From: Pelobates cultripes
Lineage: Eukaryota; Chordata; Amphibia; Anura; Pelobatidae
DNA length: 64,000 nucleotides
NCBI GenBank assembly: GCA_933207985.1
Contig: OW240916.1
Location: 316,209,928 to 316,273,927, forward strand
Reading direction: 5' to 3'
Shown: one piece after another, positions 32,290-42,589 of the stretch
How the letters are laid out: every line of letters begins with the position of its first letter
How positions within the stretch are numbered: position 1 is the stretch's first letter
Notes under the pieces: model-generated
Seen by the model: the letters and a program-made list of their open reading frames with translations, nothing else
The model's database searches: none
What the model was told of the DNA's origin: nothing
Translations under genes and position numbers: made by a program

Positions 32290-32973
32290 ATAGAAACTGC
32301 AAGTACTGCCCCTTTAAATATCTGAGACAAGGAGCAGAGCAAATCTGTAAAACCTAAATAAACTAAAACAGGTGACAGAAAATAAACCTACACAGTATAA
32401 AGGGTTGAGTAACCCACCAGGAACAAACAAACTATATATAAATACTTGCACACAGTAATGGGAGGTAAAAGGGAGCCGACCCAGCCGCGTGGAAACCGAG
32501 GGTAAGATGGCCGCCGCGCGCAGAACGCGCCACGGCCGTTTCCAGGCTCCTCCCCCGCTAATGGGCGGGGAGCGCGACCACACACACGGCCGGCACTCCT
32601 CGCACCAGCGGGAGATCGGGTCGGCAGATAAGCGCGGCCGCACACGCGGCCGCGAGGGAAAGGGGACCAGGGAGCAGAGGGCTCCAGAATGAACCTCCCC
32701 TGCTAGCCGCGAACCCTGTCTGAAAGGGGAACGGCCAGACAGACAGGGGAAGCGGCGGGCAAACGCAGGGGAGGCAAACAATATGTACCACCAAACAAGG
32801 TATACCAATCAAAAGAACATCAACATAAAGCCTGTCAATAAGGCAAATAAAAGACAATAAGCAAACAGAAAACGATAACATAAAATAACACAGGCAAAAA
32901 ACCTTAGTAAAATCCATCAATCAAAACCAAGTAGGAGAGAAAAATTATACTTAGCTGGTCTGAGGACAGCAGC
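32290..32973. other. DIRS A 5' untranslated region
   Basis: Upstream of the Gag start on the minus strand. It includes a very GC-rich block (32480-32700) with ATGGCCGCCGC- and GGCGGGG-type boxes. Element B has a GC-rich block in the same place (42140-42420), so this is probably the shared promoter/leader. Confidence 0.55.
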
Positions 32974-33186
32974 AAAGAAAGAGGAAGTGGAAGTACAAGG
33001 ATAGAGATTTATGGACTGTTCCTAGAGACTGATTGGCTGCCCTGTTACTAGGCAGATCTGGTTGTATCTGTTATTATTATTATTGCATATCTACATTTTT
33101 TCTCTTTCAGTTTTATATTTCTCTTTGCTGCTGAGGAATAAAGTAAGAAAGAGATAGCATAATAGGAGCCTCCGTGTCATTAATAA
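32974..33186. repeat. DIRS A right inverted terminal repeat
   Basis: Partner of 27405-27622. It ends with GGAGCCTCCGTGTCATTAAT then AAA before the AATT junction. Confidence 0.9.
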
Positions 33187-33287
33187 AATTGTGAATTTAC
33201 ATGGAGAGTTTTAATGGGTCCGTATTCTATTTTTAAATATGTTAGCAGGCTGCTTTTTCTAACTACCCCAAAAAGGCATACTATATC
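33187..33287. mobile_element. Fragment of a TTAA-family element, left side
   Basis: Contains TTAGCAGGCTGC and CTACCCCAAAAAGGCATACT, which recur at about 35754-35800. It is interrupted at 33288 by the element at 33292-35408 and resumes at 35413. Confidence 0.6.
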
Positions 33288-33291
33288 TTAA

Positions 33292-35408
33292 CCCCTTAAG
33301 GACTGGACTGTTTTTGCGATGTTGTACATTTGCGACCAGGAATATTTTTACACTTTTGTGGTGTTTGTGTTTGGCTGTAATTTTCCGCTTTCTCATTTAC
33401 TGTTCCCATACAAATTATATATTGTTTTTTTCAGGACAAAATGGGCTTTCTTTACATACCATTATTTATATAATCTCATGTATTTTAATTTTAAAAAAAT
33501 ACAAAAATCTGATGAAAAATTGAAAAAAATACATGTTTTTTGACTTTTACTTGAAAAATCTTTTACTCATCTACAAAAGCGAATGAAAAAAACTGCTAAA
33601 TAGATTCAAAATTTTGTCCTGAGTTTAAAAATACCTAGTGTTTACGTGCTTTTTTGCTTTTTTTTGCATGTTATAGGGCTATAGGTACAAGTAGGATATT
33701 GCGGTTTCAAAACATACATTTTAAAAATTTATCAATAGTGACATTGTAACACTATTATCTGTCATAAATCTCTGAATAACACCCCACATGTACATATTTT
33801 TTTTAAAGTAGACAACCCAGGGTATTCAATATGGGGTATGTCCAGTCTTTTTTAGTAGCCACTTAGTCGAAAACACTGGCCAAAGTAAGCATTCATATTT
33901 GTTTGTGTGTGAAAAAGTAAAAAAACTAAATTGAACGCTAATTTTGGCCAGTGTTTGTGACCAAGTGGTTACTAAAAAAGACTGGACATACCCCATTTGC
34001 AATACCTTGGGTTGTCTTCTTTTGCAAATGGTATGCCATCATGGGGGTAATTCTCATTCCTGGGCTACCATACGCTCTCAAAGGCAACGTAACCAACCTG
34101 GCCATTTTCAATGTAAAAATATTTGACCCATATATTTGACCTTGTAACTTTCAAAAATGCTATAAAACCTGTACATGGGGGGTACTGTTTTACTCGGGAG
34201 ACATCGCTGAACACAAATATTAGTGTTTAAAAACTGGAAAACGTATCACAACAATTATATCATCAGTAAAAGTGCTGTTTGTGTGTGAAAAATGCAAAAA
34301 AAGTAACTTTCACTGACAATATCATCGCTGTGATATGTTTTACTGTTTTGAATCACTAATATTTGTGTTCAAAGTTCCCGAGTAAAACAGTACCCCCATG
34401 TACAGGTTTTAAGTGTCGTAGAACGTTACAGGGTAAAATACAGTGCTAAGCCAATTAAATTCTCTGGAATTTCGGCCTGGGTTGGCAGGCAGGTCCCTCA
34501 AATTGCAATCAATAAAATTACTGAATTATGTAAAAATATTACATAAATACGCACGTAGAATTTAAATATATATGCATATTTATATATTTGAAGTCTATGT
34601 GTATATTTATATAATTATTTATGTAATTTTGTATATGGACGTATGTATATTTCTTATTATTTTTATTTATTTTATATACATAGATATATATATACAAATT
34701 CATTCTAAGTGTATTTTGATATAAATATATATATATTAATTTTAAAATACAGTTAGAATAAAATTTCATATAGCTATATAATTTTTTTTAAATTTTTTAT
34801 TATTATTTTTTAAAAATTATTTAATTTAAATTACTTATTAGTTATATTTTATAATAATATATATATACAATATATATAGTTATTATATATATTATATATA
34901 TACGTGTGTAATTTAATTATAAGTGTATTTTTATATTAATATAAGTACATATTAATATAAAAATACACTTAGTATGACATTATATATATATGATATATAG
35001 ACATATATTATATAGATATAATATGTCTATATATCATATTTATACATATATAATTATTATTTTTTTTTTTATTACCATTAACTTTAATTTTTTTTTTTAT
35101 TTTACAGTTGCAGGGAGACTGCCTGTCAGTACAGGCAGTCCCCCTGCAGGCAGCACTATGGACACCTATTGTGACCATGTGATCGCTGTGTTAAGCGATC
35201 ACATGGCCACAGGGGTCCTAATCTGCCGTGGGGAGACTGTCTGGGCTGCAGGCAGTCTCCCCACAACCGGAGGAACACTGATCGCCGCCGGGGGAACGAC
35301 GGCGATCAGGTAAGTAGCCCCAGACCGTTTGGACGGTTCAGGACCGTCATCGGTCCTCAAGGCAAAAATGCCGATGACGGTCCTGAACCGTCCTCGGTCC
35401 TTAAGGGG
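33292..35408. mobile_element. TTAA-flanked fold-back element 1 (2.1 kb)
   Basis: Ends CCCCTTAAGGAC... and its reverse complement, with TTAA on both sides (33288-33291, 35409-35412). TTAA target use is typical of piggyBac-like elements. A related sequence at about 35793-35810 shows the uninterrupted target CTATTTCTTAAAGAAGA. The interior has no transposase frame. It is built of long inverted repeats (33800-34025, 34185-34405), A/T-rich palindromes and a perfect 23-bp subterminal hairpin (35331-35353 with 35371-35393). Confidence 0.85.
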
Positions 35409-35412
35409 TTAA

Positions 35413-35936
35413 AGAAGATGCCCGATGGTATTTCAAAAGGCAAATTTTGAACCTTAGCGTGGGATAATTTTTCCGTTAGCTTGTATCAAATGTAGTGGTA
35501 ATAAGCATTTTATTTTCTGCCTTTTTGACACACAGTGAGTTTGTACTGTATATTTTGCAAACCTTACGTGTGCTACGGCTTTATAATACTTTATATGTTG
35601 CTCAGCTTTGTTGTCTGAGTACAGCAATACCCCCGTATGTAACTTTGCCAAGTATATGTGGACATTGAAGGGGCACATTTCAGACACAGCCAATGCAGGT
35701 TTTTTCAAACTTTGAATTTTTACGCTGTGTTGTTACCCCACTTTACAGTTTTTTAGCAGGCTATATATTAGAACTATCCCATAAAAGCATACTATTTCTT
35801 AAAGAAGACATCACAGGGTATTTCAAAAGGCATATTTTGAATCTTAGCGTGGGATAATTTTTCTGCTAGCTTGCACCAAGTGTAGTGGTAATAAGCATTT
35901 TTCTGCTTTTTTTTTCATATAGTGAGTTTGGATAAA
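35413..35936. mobile_element. Fragment of a TTAA-family element, right side
   Basis: Two tandem internal units with TATTTCAAAAGGCATATTTT, GCGTGGGATAATTTTTC and TAGTGGTAATAAGCATTTT. It closely matches 58610-58930 inside the second TTAA element, so it is a remnant of the same family that was hit by the 33292-35408 copy. Confidence 0.7.
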
Positions 35937-35937
35937 A

Positions 35938-36432
35938 CAAAAGAAGGTTCAAGATGTTTTAGGTTCAGAATTAAAAGGTTTTTATAACTGTGGCAAATGT
36001 CAGGGCTGCAAAGAAATGACAATTAAAAGCCAAAAAACAAGCTATTTTTCCTCTTATGTTACCAATAGGAAATATAATATTAATACTTTCATCTCCTGCA
36101 ATGTGAATAATGTTATCTATTTGCTCGCTTGTGATTGTGGCATACAATATGTGGGTAGGACTACGAGATCTCTTAAAGCGAGAATAGGCGAACATGTTCG
36201 TAATATTAAAAAGAGGGTACTTAACCATTCAGTATCTTCCCACTTTGCCTAATACCACAACGGAGATCCAAAATGTTTATACTTTATAGGTATTGACAGA
36301 ATAATAAAACCATGGAGAGGGGGAGATTTTATAAAAAATTTAAATAAGGCTGAAATGAGGTGGATTTTCGAACTAGACACCCTTTCCCCTGCAGGCATGA
36401 AAATAGATTTTGAAATTTTTAATTATATTTAA
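35938..36432 (+). pseudogene. Penelope-like element, GIY-YIG endonuclease end
   Basis: The plus-strand frame contains CGKCQGCKEM, then VNNVIYLLACDCGIQYVGRT followed by TRSLKARIGEHVRNIKKR. This is the cysteine-bearing linker and GIY-YIG endonuclease of Penelope-like retroelements. One in-frame stop (TAA 36250-36252, in SHFA-stop-YHNGD) breaks it; the frame then continues with GIDRIIKPWRGGDF, RWIFELDTLSPAGMKIDFEI and a terminal stop at 36430-36432. The reverse transcriptase part is absent. It is a 5'-truncated copy, as usual for these elements. Confidence 0.85.
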
Positions 36433-36987
36433 ATTATGTTTTATAGCAATCAAGGAAGTGTTCTCTTTTTATCTCTCTTTTTATGTTTGTCACCACTTTG
36501 TATCATCTTTTATCACATTTTCAATCACGTTTGTTACATTTTACTTTTTTTGAAATATGCCTTTTATATGATCTTAGGCTTTACTAATGGGGTTGATGCA
36601 ATACTTTTTATACATATTCATTTATTTATTTAGATATGTATTAAGTCATAATATTGCTATGAAATTTAATGTATATGATGTTTTTAACTTTTAAATGTAA
36701 GTATTGATACTGCTCTTTTCTTTTTTCTATGCTCTTATGACAATACCATGAATTCCCTTATCCAAAATGGCCGCCGGATCACTTCTGGTTTTTCGGCCAT
36801 GTATTCCAGAACAAAGAACTTGTGGGACTCTTTGAGAAAGTTTTGGAGAGCCACTATACCCTGGGGGCACTTCTAGGATGTATATATATGATTGTATGGC
36901 CATAATGATTTGTATGAACTTTGTGACCGAAACCGGAAGTACACGTCATGCTGGACCGGAAGTGACGTGACTCAAGTAAAGTGGACG
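36433..36987. other. Downstream of the Penelope remnant, no gene recognised
   Basis: Probably the element's 3' region in part (to about 36960). It contains ACCGGAAGTACACGTCATGC and ACCGGAAGTGACGTGAC just before the gap, two close GGAAGT/ACGT motif pairs. No coding sequence. Confidence 0.4.
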
Positions 36988-37087
36988 NNNNNNNNNNNNN
37001 NNNNNNNNNNNNNNNNNNNNNNNNNNNNNNNNNNNNNNNNNNNNNNNNNNNNNNNNNNNNNNNNNNNNNNNNNNNNNNNNNNNNNNN
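36988..37087. other. Assembly gap (100 N)
   Basis: Exactly 100 N, the usual placeholder for a gap of unknown size. Confidence 0.99.
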
Positions 37088-37497
37088 CCCTGATCTGTAG
37101 GCTGTCTCTGCCCCCCATCACTCACTCCCCTGATCTGTAGGCTGTCTCTGCCCCCCATCCCTCACTCCCCTGATCTGTAGGCTGTCTCTGCCCCCCATCC
37201 CTCACTCCCCTGATCTGTAGGCTGTCTCTGCCTCCCCCTCCCCTCACTCCCCTGATCTGTAGGCTGTCTCACTTTACCCCATCCCTCACTCCCTGATCTG
37301 TAGGCTGTCTCTGCCCCATCCCTCACTCCCTGATCTTGGCAGGCTGTCTCCCCCCATCCCTCACTCCCCTGATCTGTAGGCTGTCTCTGCCCCCCCATCC
37401 CTCACTCCCCTGATCTGTAGGCTGTCTCTGCCCCCCCATCCCTCACTCCCCTGATCTGTAGGCTGTCTCTGACTCCCCTGATCTGTAGGCTGTCTCT
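37088..37497. repeat. 40-bp minisatellite, about 10 copies
   Basis: The unit is CCCTGATCTGTAGGCTGTCT followed by CTGCCCCCCATCCCTCACTC, with C-run length variation and one short copy. It abuts the gap, which probably hides more units. Confidence 0.92.
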
Positions 37498-38253
37498 GGC
37501 TGCATGTGTTGTTCCCCTGCGGTTTCAATCAGCAGAGAGAAGCAGTGATAAGATGCAGCTTCCTATCCCTGTCTCTCTCCGGCGCCGGTATTGCAGTTCA
37601 TTTTAAATCTCACACGAAAAATATCAGAACAAGCTGAAAAATCCAGGGGGGGGCAAGTGCCCCCCCTTGCCCCCCCCCCGCGGACGCCCATGAATCAGAG
37701 TGCTCTGTGTCATTTTACACAGCGTGGGAAAGTTCTTCTCCTCACGCTGTGTAATTTGACTTATAACAACACTCTGATTGGTTGATTGAAAGTAACCAAT
37801 CAGAGAGTTATGAGTCAAATTACACAGCGTTGGAAAATTGACACAGAGCATTCTTGAATTCCAAGTAAACCAATCAAAGTGCTGTGACAGGTAAATGTAG
37901 AGACTTACCTCTCAGTCCCTTCATTTACCTGTCAGAGCACTCTGATTGGATGGCTTAAACCAACCAGAGTGCTCTGAGCGTAATTGCAGGGCGGGGCAAG
38001 GCTTTATAAAACTTCCCCCGCCCTGCGGAGCTCAGTTTGCGCGGTGCCCTCCATCAGTGAAGATGGATTATCTTTTCAGCGTCGGGTTTTGTTTTTTCGT
38101 CTGATTTTTTTTTTGCACTCTGGGTTTTTTTGTTTTTTTTTAAGTGCGACGGTTATTAGGGTTTTTTATTTAGCCTTTTTTGGGGCTGAAAAAAGAAGAT
38201 TTAACAAAAAAAGAAGACATCAAATGGTAAGTTTTATTTATTTTTTTTACAGG
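37498..38253. other. Hairpin-rich repeat region, unclassified
   Basis: Contains a GGGGGGG/CCCCCCC fold near 37645-37685, repeated TTACACAGCGT(G/T)GG and TCAAATTACACAGC segments in opposite orientations, and several AATCAGAG(T/A)G(C/T)TCTG-like boxes. A TTTATAAAAC TATA-like motif lies at 37999. It looks like old transposon sequence; no coding region is convincing. Confidence 0.4.
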
Positions 38254-38423
38254 TACTTAGCCAGTGGCGTACACATGATCCATGGGGCCCCGCTGCGAAA
38301 ATTGATCCGTGGGCCCTCCCGCGCTTACTCGGCGCGGGTCGGGGCCGCAACACATGGCGGCGGGCACCTGGTCGCAGGGGTTGCAGGGCTGCGACCCCGC
38401 GACCGCGGTATGCACACACACTT

Positions 38424-38790
38424 AAAGGACCACTACAGACACCCTGATCACATCAGCTCAATGAAGTGGTCTGGGTGCCAGGTCGCGCTAGTTTTAACCA
38501 TGCAGCTGAAAACATAGCCATTTCAGAGAAACGGCTATGTTTCACTGAGGGTTAATCCAGCCTCTGGTGGCTGTCTCATTGACAGCTGCTAGAGGAGCTT
38601 CCACGATTCTCACTGTGAAAATCACAGTGAGAAGACACTGTACGTCCATAGGAAAGCATTGAGTAATGCTTTCCTATGGGCGGTTTAAATGCGCGTGCTC
38701 CTCTTGCCGCGCATGTGCATTCGGAGCTGAGAGGCGGAGGGATCCCCAGCGCCAAGGGAGTCCGACGCTGGAGAAAGGTAAATGCTAAAG
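38424..38790. mobile_element. TTAA-type multi-hairpin repeat, copy 2
   Basis: Begins TTAAAGGACCACTACAGACA and follows the same hairpin series as 23453-23830, for example AACATAGCC/GGCTATGTT (38511-38519/38533-38541), CTCACTGTGA/TCACAGTGAG and CATAGGAAAGCATT/AATGCTTTCCTATG. It lies inside the hAT-type element. Confidence 0.75.
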
Positions 38791-39228
38791 ACATACACAC
38801 TCTCACGAACAGACGCATACACACTAGCTAACAGACACACACATTTACTGACAGAGACACACTCAGCGACAGACATACATACACACTCACTTACAAAACA
38901 TACACTTTCACTGACAAACACACACTCACTAACAGACATCAAACACACACAGTAACACACTCACTAGCAGACACACATCCAATAACAGACACACTCACTG
39001 ACACACACACACATACACTAACACACACACATACACTAACACACACACACACTAACACACACATACACTAACACACACACACATACATACACTAACACAC
39101 ACAAACACACACACTAACACACACATACACTAACACTATCACTCACATACATACACTAACACACACACACATACATACATACACTAACACACACACACTC
39201 ACATACACTAACACACACACACACATTT
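38790..39228. repeat. CA-rich microsatellite
   Basis: ACACAC with interspersed ATACACTAACAC and ACTCACTGACAG units, about 440 bp. Confidence 0.9.
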
Positions 39229-39325
39229 TTTTAAAAAAAATTTAATCCCCCCAGCCTCCTTACCTTTTGGAGTGCTGGGGGGATTCCCTGGGGTCCAGTG
39301 GTGCTGCTGGGCGGGCGGGCTGGCT

Positions 39326-39519
39326 GGCTGGCTGGGTGGGTGGCCGGCGCGCGAGGGAGCACTCAGTGCTTCCTCTTCAGCTCCCTCGCGCTCCGCGTGG
39401 GGATGCTGGCGCCGGAAGATGATGTCATCTTCCGGCTCCGGTATCAGTGCGGTGCGCGAGGGAGCTGAAGAGGAAGCACTGAGTGCTCCCTCGGGCGCCG
39501 GCCACCCACCCAGCCAGCC
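39326..39519. repeat. Large GC-rich palindrome, arms about 66 bp
   Basis: The left arm (about 39326-39391) includes GAGGGAGCACTCAGTGCTTC and CTCTTCAGCTCCCTCGCGC. The right arm (about 39454-39519) is its reverse complement with few mismatches. The spacer has its own hairpin CCGGAAGATGA/TCATCTTCCGG at about 39413-39436. Confidence 0.85.
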
Positions 39520-39829
39520 CGCCGGGGTCAGCAGGGCCAGCCTCGGGGGGCCTTGAGCTGGCCACCTCCTGGGCCCCCCAGGAGAAGAGGCTGGCCCTGT
39601 GGCTACATACCAGGTCGCAGGGGCGGCCGGGCCCCCTGGTGGGACGGGCCCGGTCGCAGCCGCGACCCCTGTGACCCTGGTATGTACGCCACTGTACTTA
39701 GCTATTGGTCCCCCCCTCACTATTTTTAGGGTGAGGGGAGTAGGTAGGGGTTAATTAATTTTGTTTGGGAGGGGGGTGACTAGGGGTTTGGGGACCCCTA
39801 GTCACCTGGGGGGGTCACTTTCTTTGGTT

Positions 39830-40060
39830 AGGGCCCCCACCAGCCGCTCAGGGGTGGGGCCCTGGGGGGGGAGGACAATAGGTTCCCCCCTGTTCTTATT
39901 TAGGGCCCCCTCCCGCCGCTCAGGGGTGGGGGCCGGGGGGGAGGACAATAGGTCCCCCACTTATTCTTCTTTAGGGCCCCCACCTGCCGCTCAGGGATGG
40001 GGGCTGGGGGGGGGGCAATAGGTCCCTACTTCAGTTTAAAAGCCCCCACTCGTGCGGCAC
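39830..40060. repeat. 72-bp GC-rich tandem repeat, three copies
   Basis: Units start GGGCCCCCAC(C) near 39832, 39904 and 39975, with GCCGCTCAGGG(G/A)TGGGG and ACAATAGGT(T)CCCC. The flank at 39703-39829 has a TAGGGG/CCCCTA hairpin. Confidence 0.7.
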
Positions 40061-40709
40061 GGGTGAGGGCTTTGGAGGGGGGACGCAGGCTGCTCACTGT
40101 TAAACAAAAAAATACATCCACCACTTTATACAAATAAATAATGTGATGGAAAAACACTTATCTTAATAGATAGTGGTAGCCTTTTCCAGGAATACCCCAG
40201 ACTATATTCCTTTTTATATAGTACAAAAAGCAGCAAGTGTATTGGAGAGTGTGGCTGTAGATCTACAAATGAGATTAGGGAAACACAAAAGGAACATATA
40301 TAGTGTAACACTGTTTTGTAAAACGTAAAGTTGCGCAGACACAAATTGCACTCAGAAGATGTTGTCGCCAAAAAATGCCACCCCAAGCTCCCAGACAAAT
40401 GCCTTGTTTGCCTTGTGTTCTGGGGCAGTCCACCTTACTGAAGACTGGACTGTGAGTGAGTTAGTTTACCTGTCAGTGTGTGTCTGAGTCTGTGAGAATA
40501 GGTGTGAGTTTGTGTGAGTGTGTATATGTCATTTTATGTGTATCTGAGAGTGTATGCCTGTCAGTGAGTGGGTGTGTCAGTGTGTGTCTGTCAGTTAAAG
40601 TGTGTGTTGGTTAAACAATGTGTGCCAATGACTGTATGTGTGTGCCAATGACTGTGTATCTGTTAGTGAGTGTATATCAGTGCATGTATCAATGAGGGTA
40701 TGTGTCTGT
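40061..40709. other. Intergenic, no recognised gene
   Basis: TG-rich stretches (GTGTGTCTGTCAGT-like, 40450-40700) and otherwise unclassified sequence. Confidence 0.4.
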
Positions 40710-40812
40710 CAGCCAAGAAAATGGCCTTGACACGAATTGGAGGGGCAAATTTAGATTTTGGGGTGCCCGAATTTAGTCGTGTCTAGGGCAGCACAAATCC
40801 AAAATACACCAC
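40710..40812 (-). mobile_element. Transposon end with CAGTGGTGTA terminus
   Basis: On the minus strand this starts CAGTGGTGTATTTTGGATTT and reads on through GCCCTAGACACG, a terminus similar to hAT-type ends. Only one end is seen; it abuts the LINE fragment. Confidence 0.4.
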
Positions 40813-40813
40813 T

Positions 40814-41400
40814 GCCCTGATCACCCACCTAATTATGGGCACAGCACAACTAATTCCCAAACAATGGAAACAAATAAATCCACCTTCGATCAGGGAATGG
40901 ATACTAAGAGTGGAAGGAATTAAACAGATGGAGGAAATGACTTACGCTATATCTAGGAATTTCAGTAAATTCACCCAAACTTGGGAACCTTGGAATAACT
41001 TCTTAAAGTCGAACACAAAACAGGCCTAACTGGTCTAGAGTACCACCCAACACTTACACATACCCAGCATCTTCACCCAATACGCATCCACAACGGGGAA
41101 TAGTCTGATTTACGATCTCATAGACTTATTTAAAAATAAGACCACATTAGAGATCCTTTGACAGGAGCCATCCTTACACTCTCCACAGGAGTTAACACAA
41201 ACTTAGTTTTTGCGAACCAGCACTCACTACATCAATTGACGCAAGCTAAAGAAGGTACTTGCACTACACTAAAATGTTGTGACCAAATGTTACTATATTC
41301 TACTTGCTATGTTATATTCAACAGCATTATGTACAACTATGAAACCTTGCACTTTGAATGTTATTAATGTGTTTGTTACACTTGTGAATTTAAAACAATG
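40814..41400 (+). mobile_element. L1/Tx1-type LINE, 3' fragment
   Basis: The plus-strand frame at 40814-41029 reads LITHLIMGTAQLIPKQWKQI, NPPSIREWILRV and FSKFTQTWEPW. This is the conserved C-terminal tail of the ORF2 protein in the L1/Tx1 group (KxW...P..EW...E..T...F...W.PW). A non-coding A/T-rich 3' part follows to about 41400. It is strongly 5'-truncated. Confidence 0.65.
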
Positions 41401-41705
41401 AAAAATTTAAATATAATAAATAGGCTTCAACATCACAAGGATGCTTTCAAAGTCTAATTCACTCATGCGCAGTGTTTCCTATTCCTTAAAGGAACACTGT
41501 AGTCACCTAAATTACTTTAGCTAAATAAAGCAGTTTTAGTGTATAGATCATTCCCCTGCAATTTCACTGCTCAATTCACTGTCATTTAGGAGTTAAATGA
41601 CTTTGTTTCTGTTTATGCAGCCCTAGCCACACCCCCCCTGGCTATGATTGACAGAGCCTGCATGAAAAAAAAAAAAACTGCTTTCACTTTCAAACAGATG
41701 TAATT

Positions 41706-41900
41706 TTATTAAAGACACGGAGGCTCCTATTATGCTTCTCTTTCTTTAATTCTCCCTCAGCAGCGAAGAGAGATATATGCAAAAGAGATAAAAAGAACAA
41801 ATAACATTAGCATATGACAGTGCTTACATAGGTATCCACCCCCTTCAGTATATAAGGTGTAGCACTCCATGCCTCTTCCTCTTTCTTCGCTGCTCCCTCA
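41706..41900. repeat. DIRS B left inverted terminal repeat
   Basis: Starts TTATTAAAGACACGGAGGCT and reads through CTCAGCAGCGAAGAGAGATA to GGCATGGAGTGCTACACC in reverse complement at the right end. It pairs with about 47370-47555. Confidence 0.88.
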
Positions 41901-42589
41901 GAAGATAAGTACACTCTCACTTTGCTATGGTGTGCTTTGGGATATTATTATTATTGTTATCTTGCTGATTTTCACACTTTATTACTGCATGCTATATTAG
42001 ATTGAGACTGTGTTGCTTTAGCTTGTGTTGGGAACACTGTGTGTACCCCTTTTTTAGCACTGTTTAGGCTGTGCCTTTACTTTACTTTAGTGTGTCTGGG
42101 GCTTTGTTGTGTCTGGGGCTTACTTGGGTTTAGCTGTGTCTTCCCTCCCTCCCGCCCCCCCCCCCGGTTGGGGGCTCCTTTCCCGGTCACACTCGCTGCC
42201 CTTCTTCGCCGTCGGGGCTCATATGAGTCACCCGCGGCGTTTTCGGCACTATTTTGTTTCCGCCGGCCGGACCTACTTCTAGTCCGCGCGGCGATCCTCA
42301 TCACCTTAGTTCGCCGTGCGCGAGCAACGCGCATGCGCGGTTACTCGCGCCGGCCATTTTTTTGGTTTTCTGGTCGCCGGTTAAGGCGGCGGCCATCTTT
42401 TTTTCTGTATTACCCGCTCACACGCGGGAATTACTTTATCTGTGACCCTACCACTGCTTTAGGTCGGACATACCCTCCATCTCTCCCCTACTCTACCTGG
42501 GTTAATCAATCCTGGTATCCTATACCAGCCCTATCCCCCTATTTATTGTTTTATTATATTTTCATCTCACTTGCTCAAATTCCCTGACC
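41901..42589. other. DIRS B 5' untranslated region
   Basis: Between the left repeat and the Gag start; a GC-rich block at 42140-42420 corresponds to the one in element A. Probable promoter/leader. Confidence 0.5.

Larger units (their letters stand above)
27370..33186 (-). mobile_element. DIRS retrotransposon A (nearly complete)
   Basis: A 5.8-kb tyrosine-recombinase retrotransposon on the minus strand. It has inverted terminal repeats (about 27405-27622 and 32974-33186), an internal complementary region at 27946-28048, a Gag-to-recombinase frame (28051-32289) and an overlapping reverse transcriptase frame (28836-31040). The left end carries about 36 extra bases with the palindrome CATGACGTAAAGTCATG. 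Both junctions share AATT (27366-27369 and 33187-33190) with no other target duplication, as expected for recombinase-mediated insertion of a circle. Both main frames are open, so this is a young copy. Confidence 0.93.
38262..39694. mobile_element. hAT-type element (1.43 kb), 8-bp duplication
   Basis: Terminal inverted repeats CAGTGGCGTACA and TGTACGCCACTG-type, flanked by the 8-bp duplication TACTTAGC (38254-38261 and 39695-39702). TIR and duplication length fit the hAT superfamily. There is no transposase. The interior holds a second copy of the multi-hairpin TTAA repeat, a CA microsatellite and a large palindrome. Confidence 0.88.

Noticed and set aside
34539..34769. 76-codon minus-strand frame rich in Tyr/Ile/Asn
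   Set aside because: Translation of A/T-rich palindromic sequence within a transposon.
42039..42587. 182-codon plus-strand frame upstream of DIRS B Gag
   Set aside because: Lies in the GC-rich leader, no family similarity, not conserved at the same place in element A.
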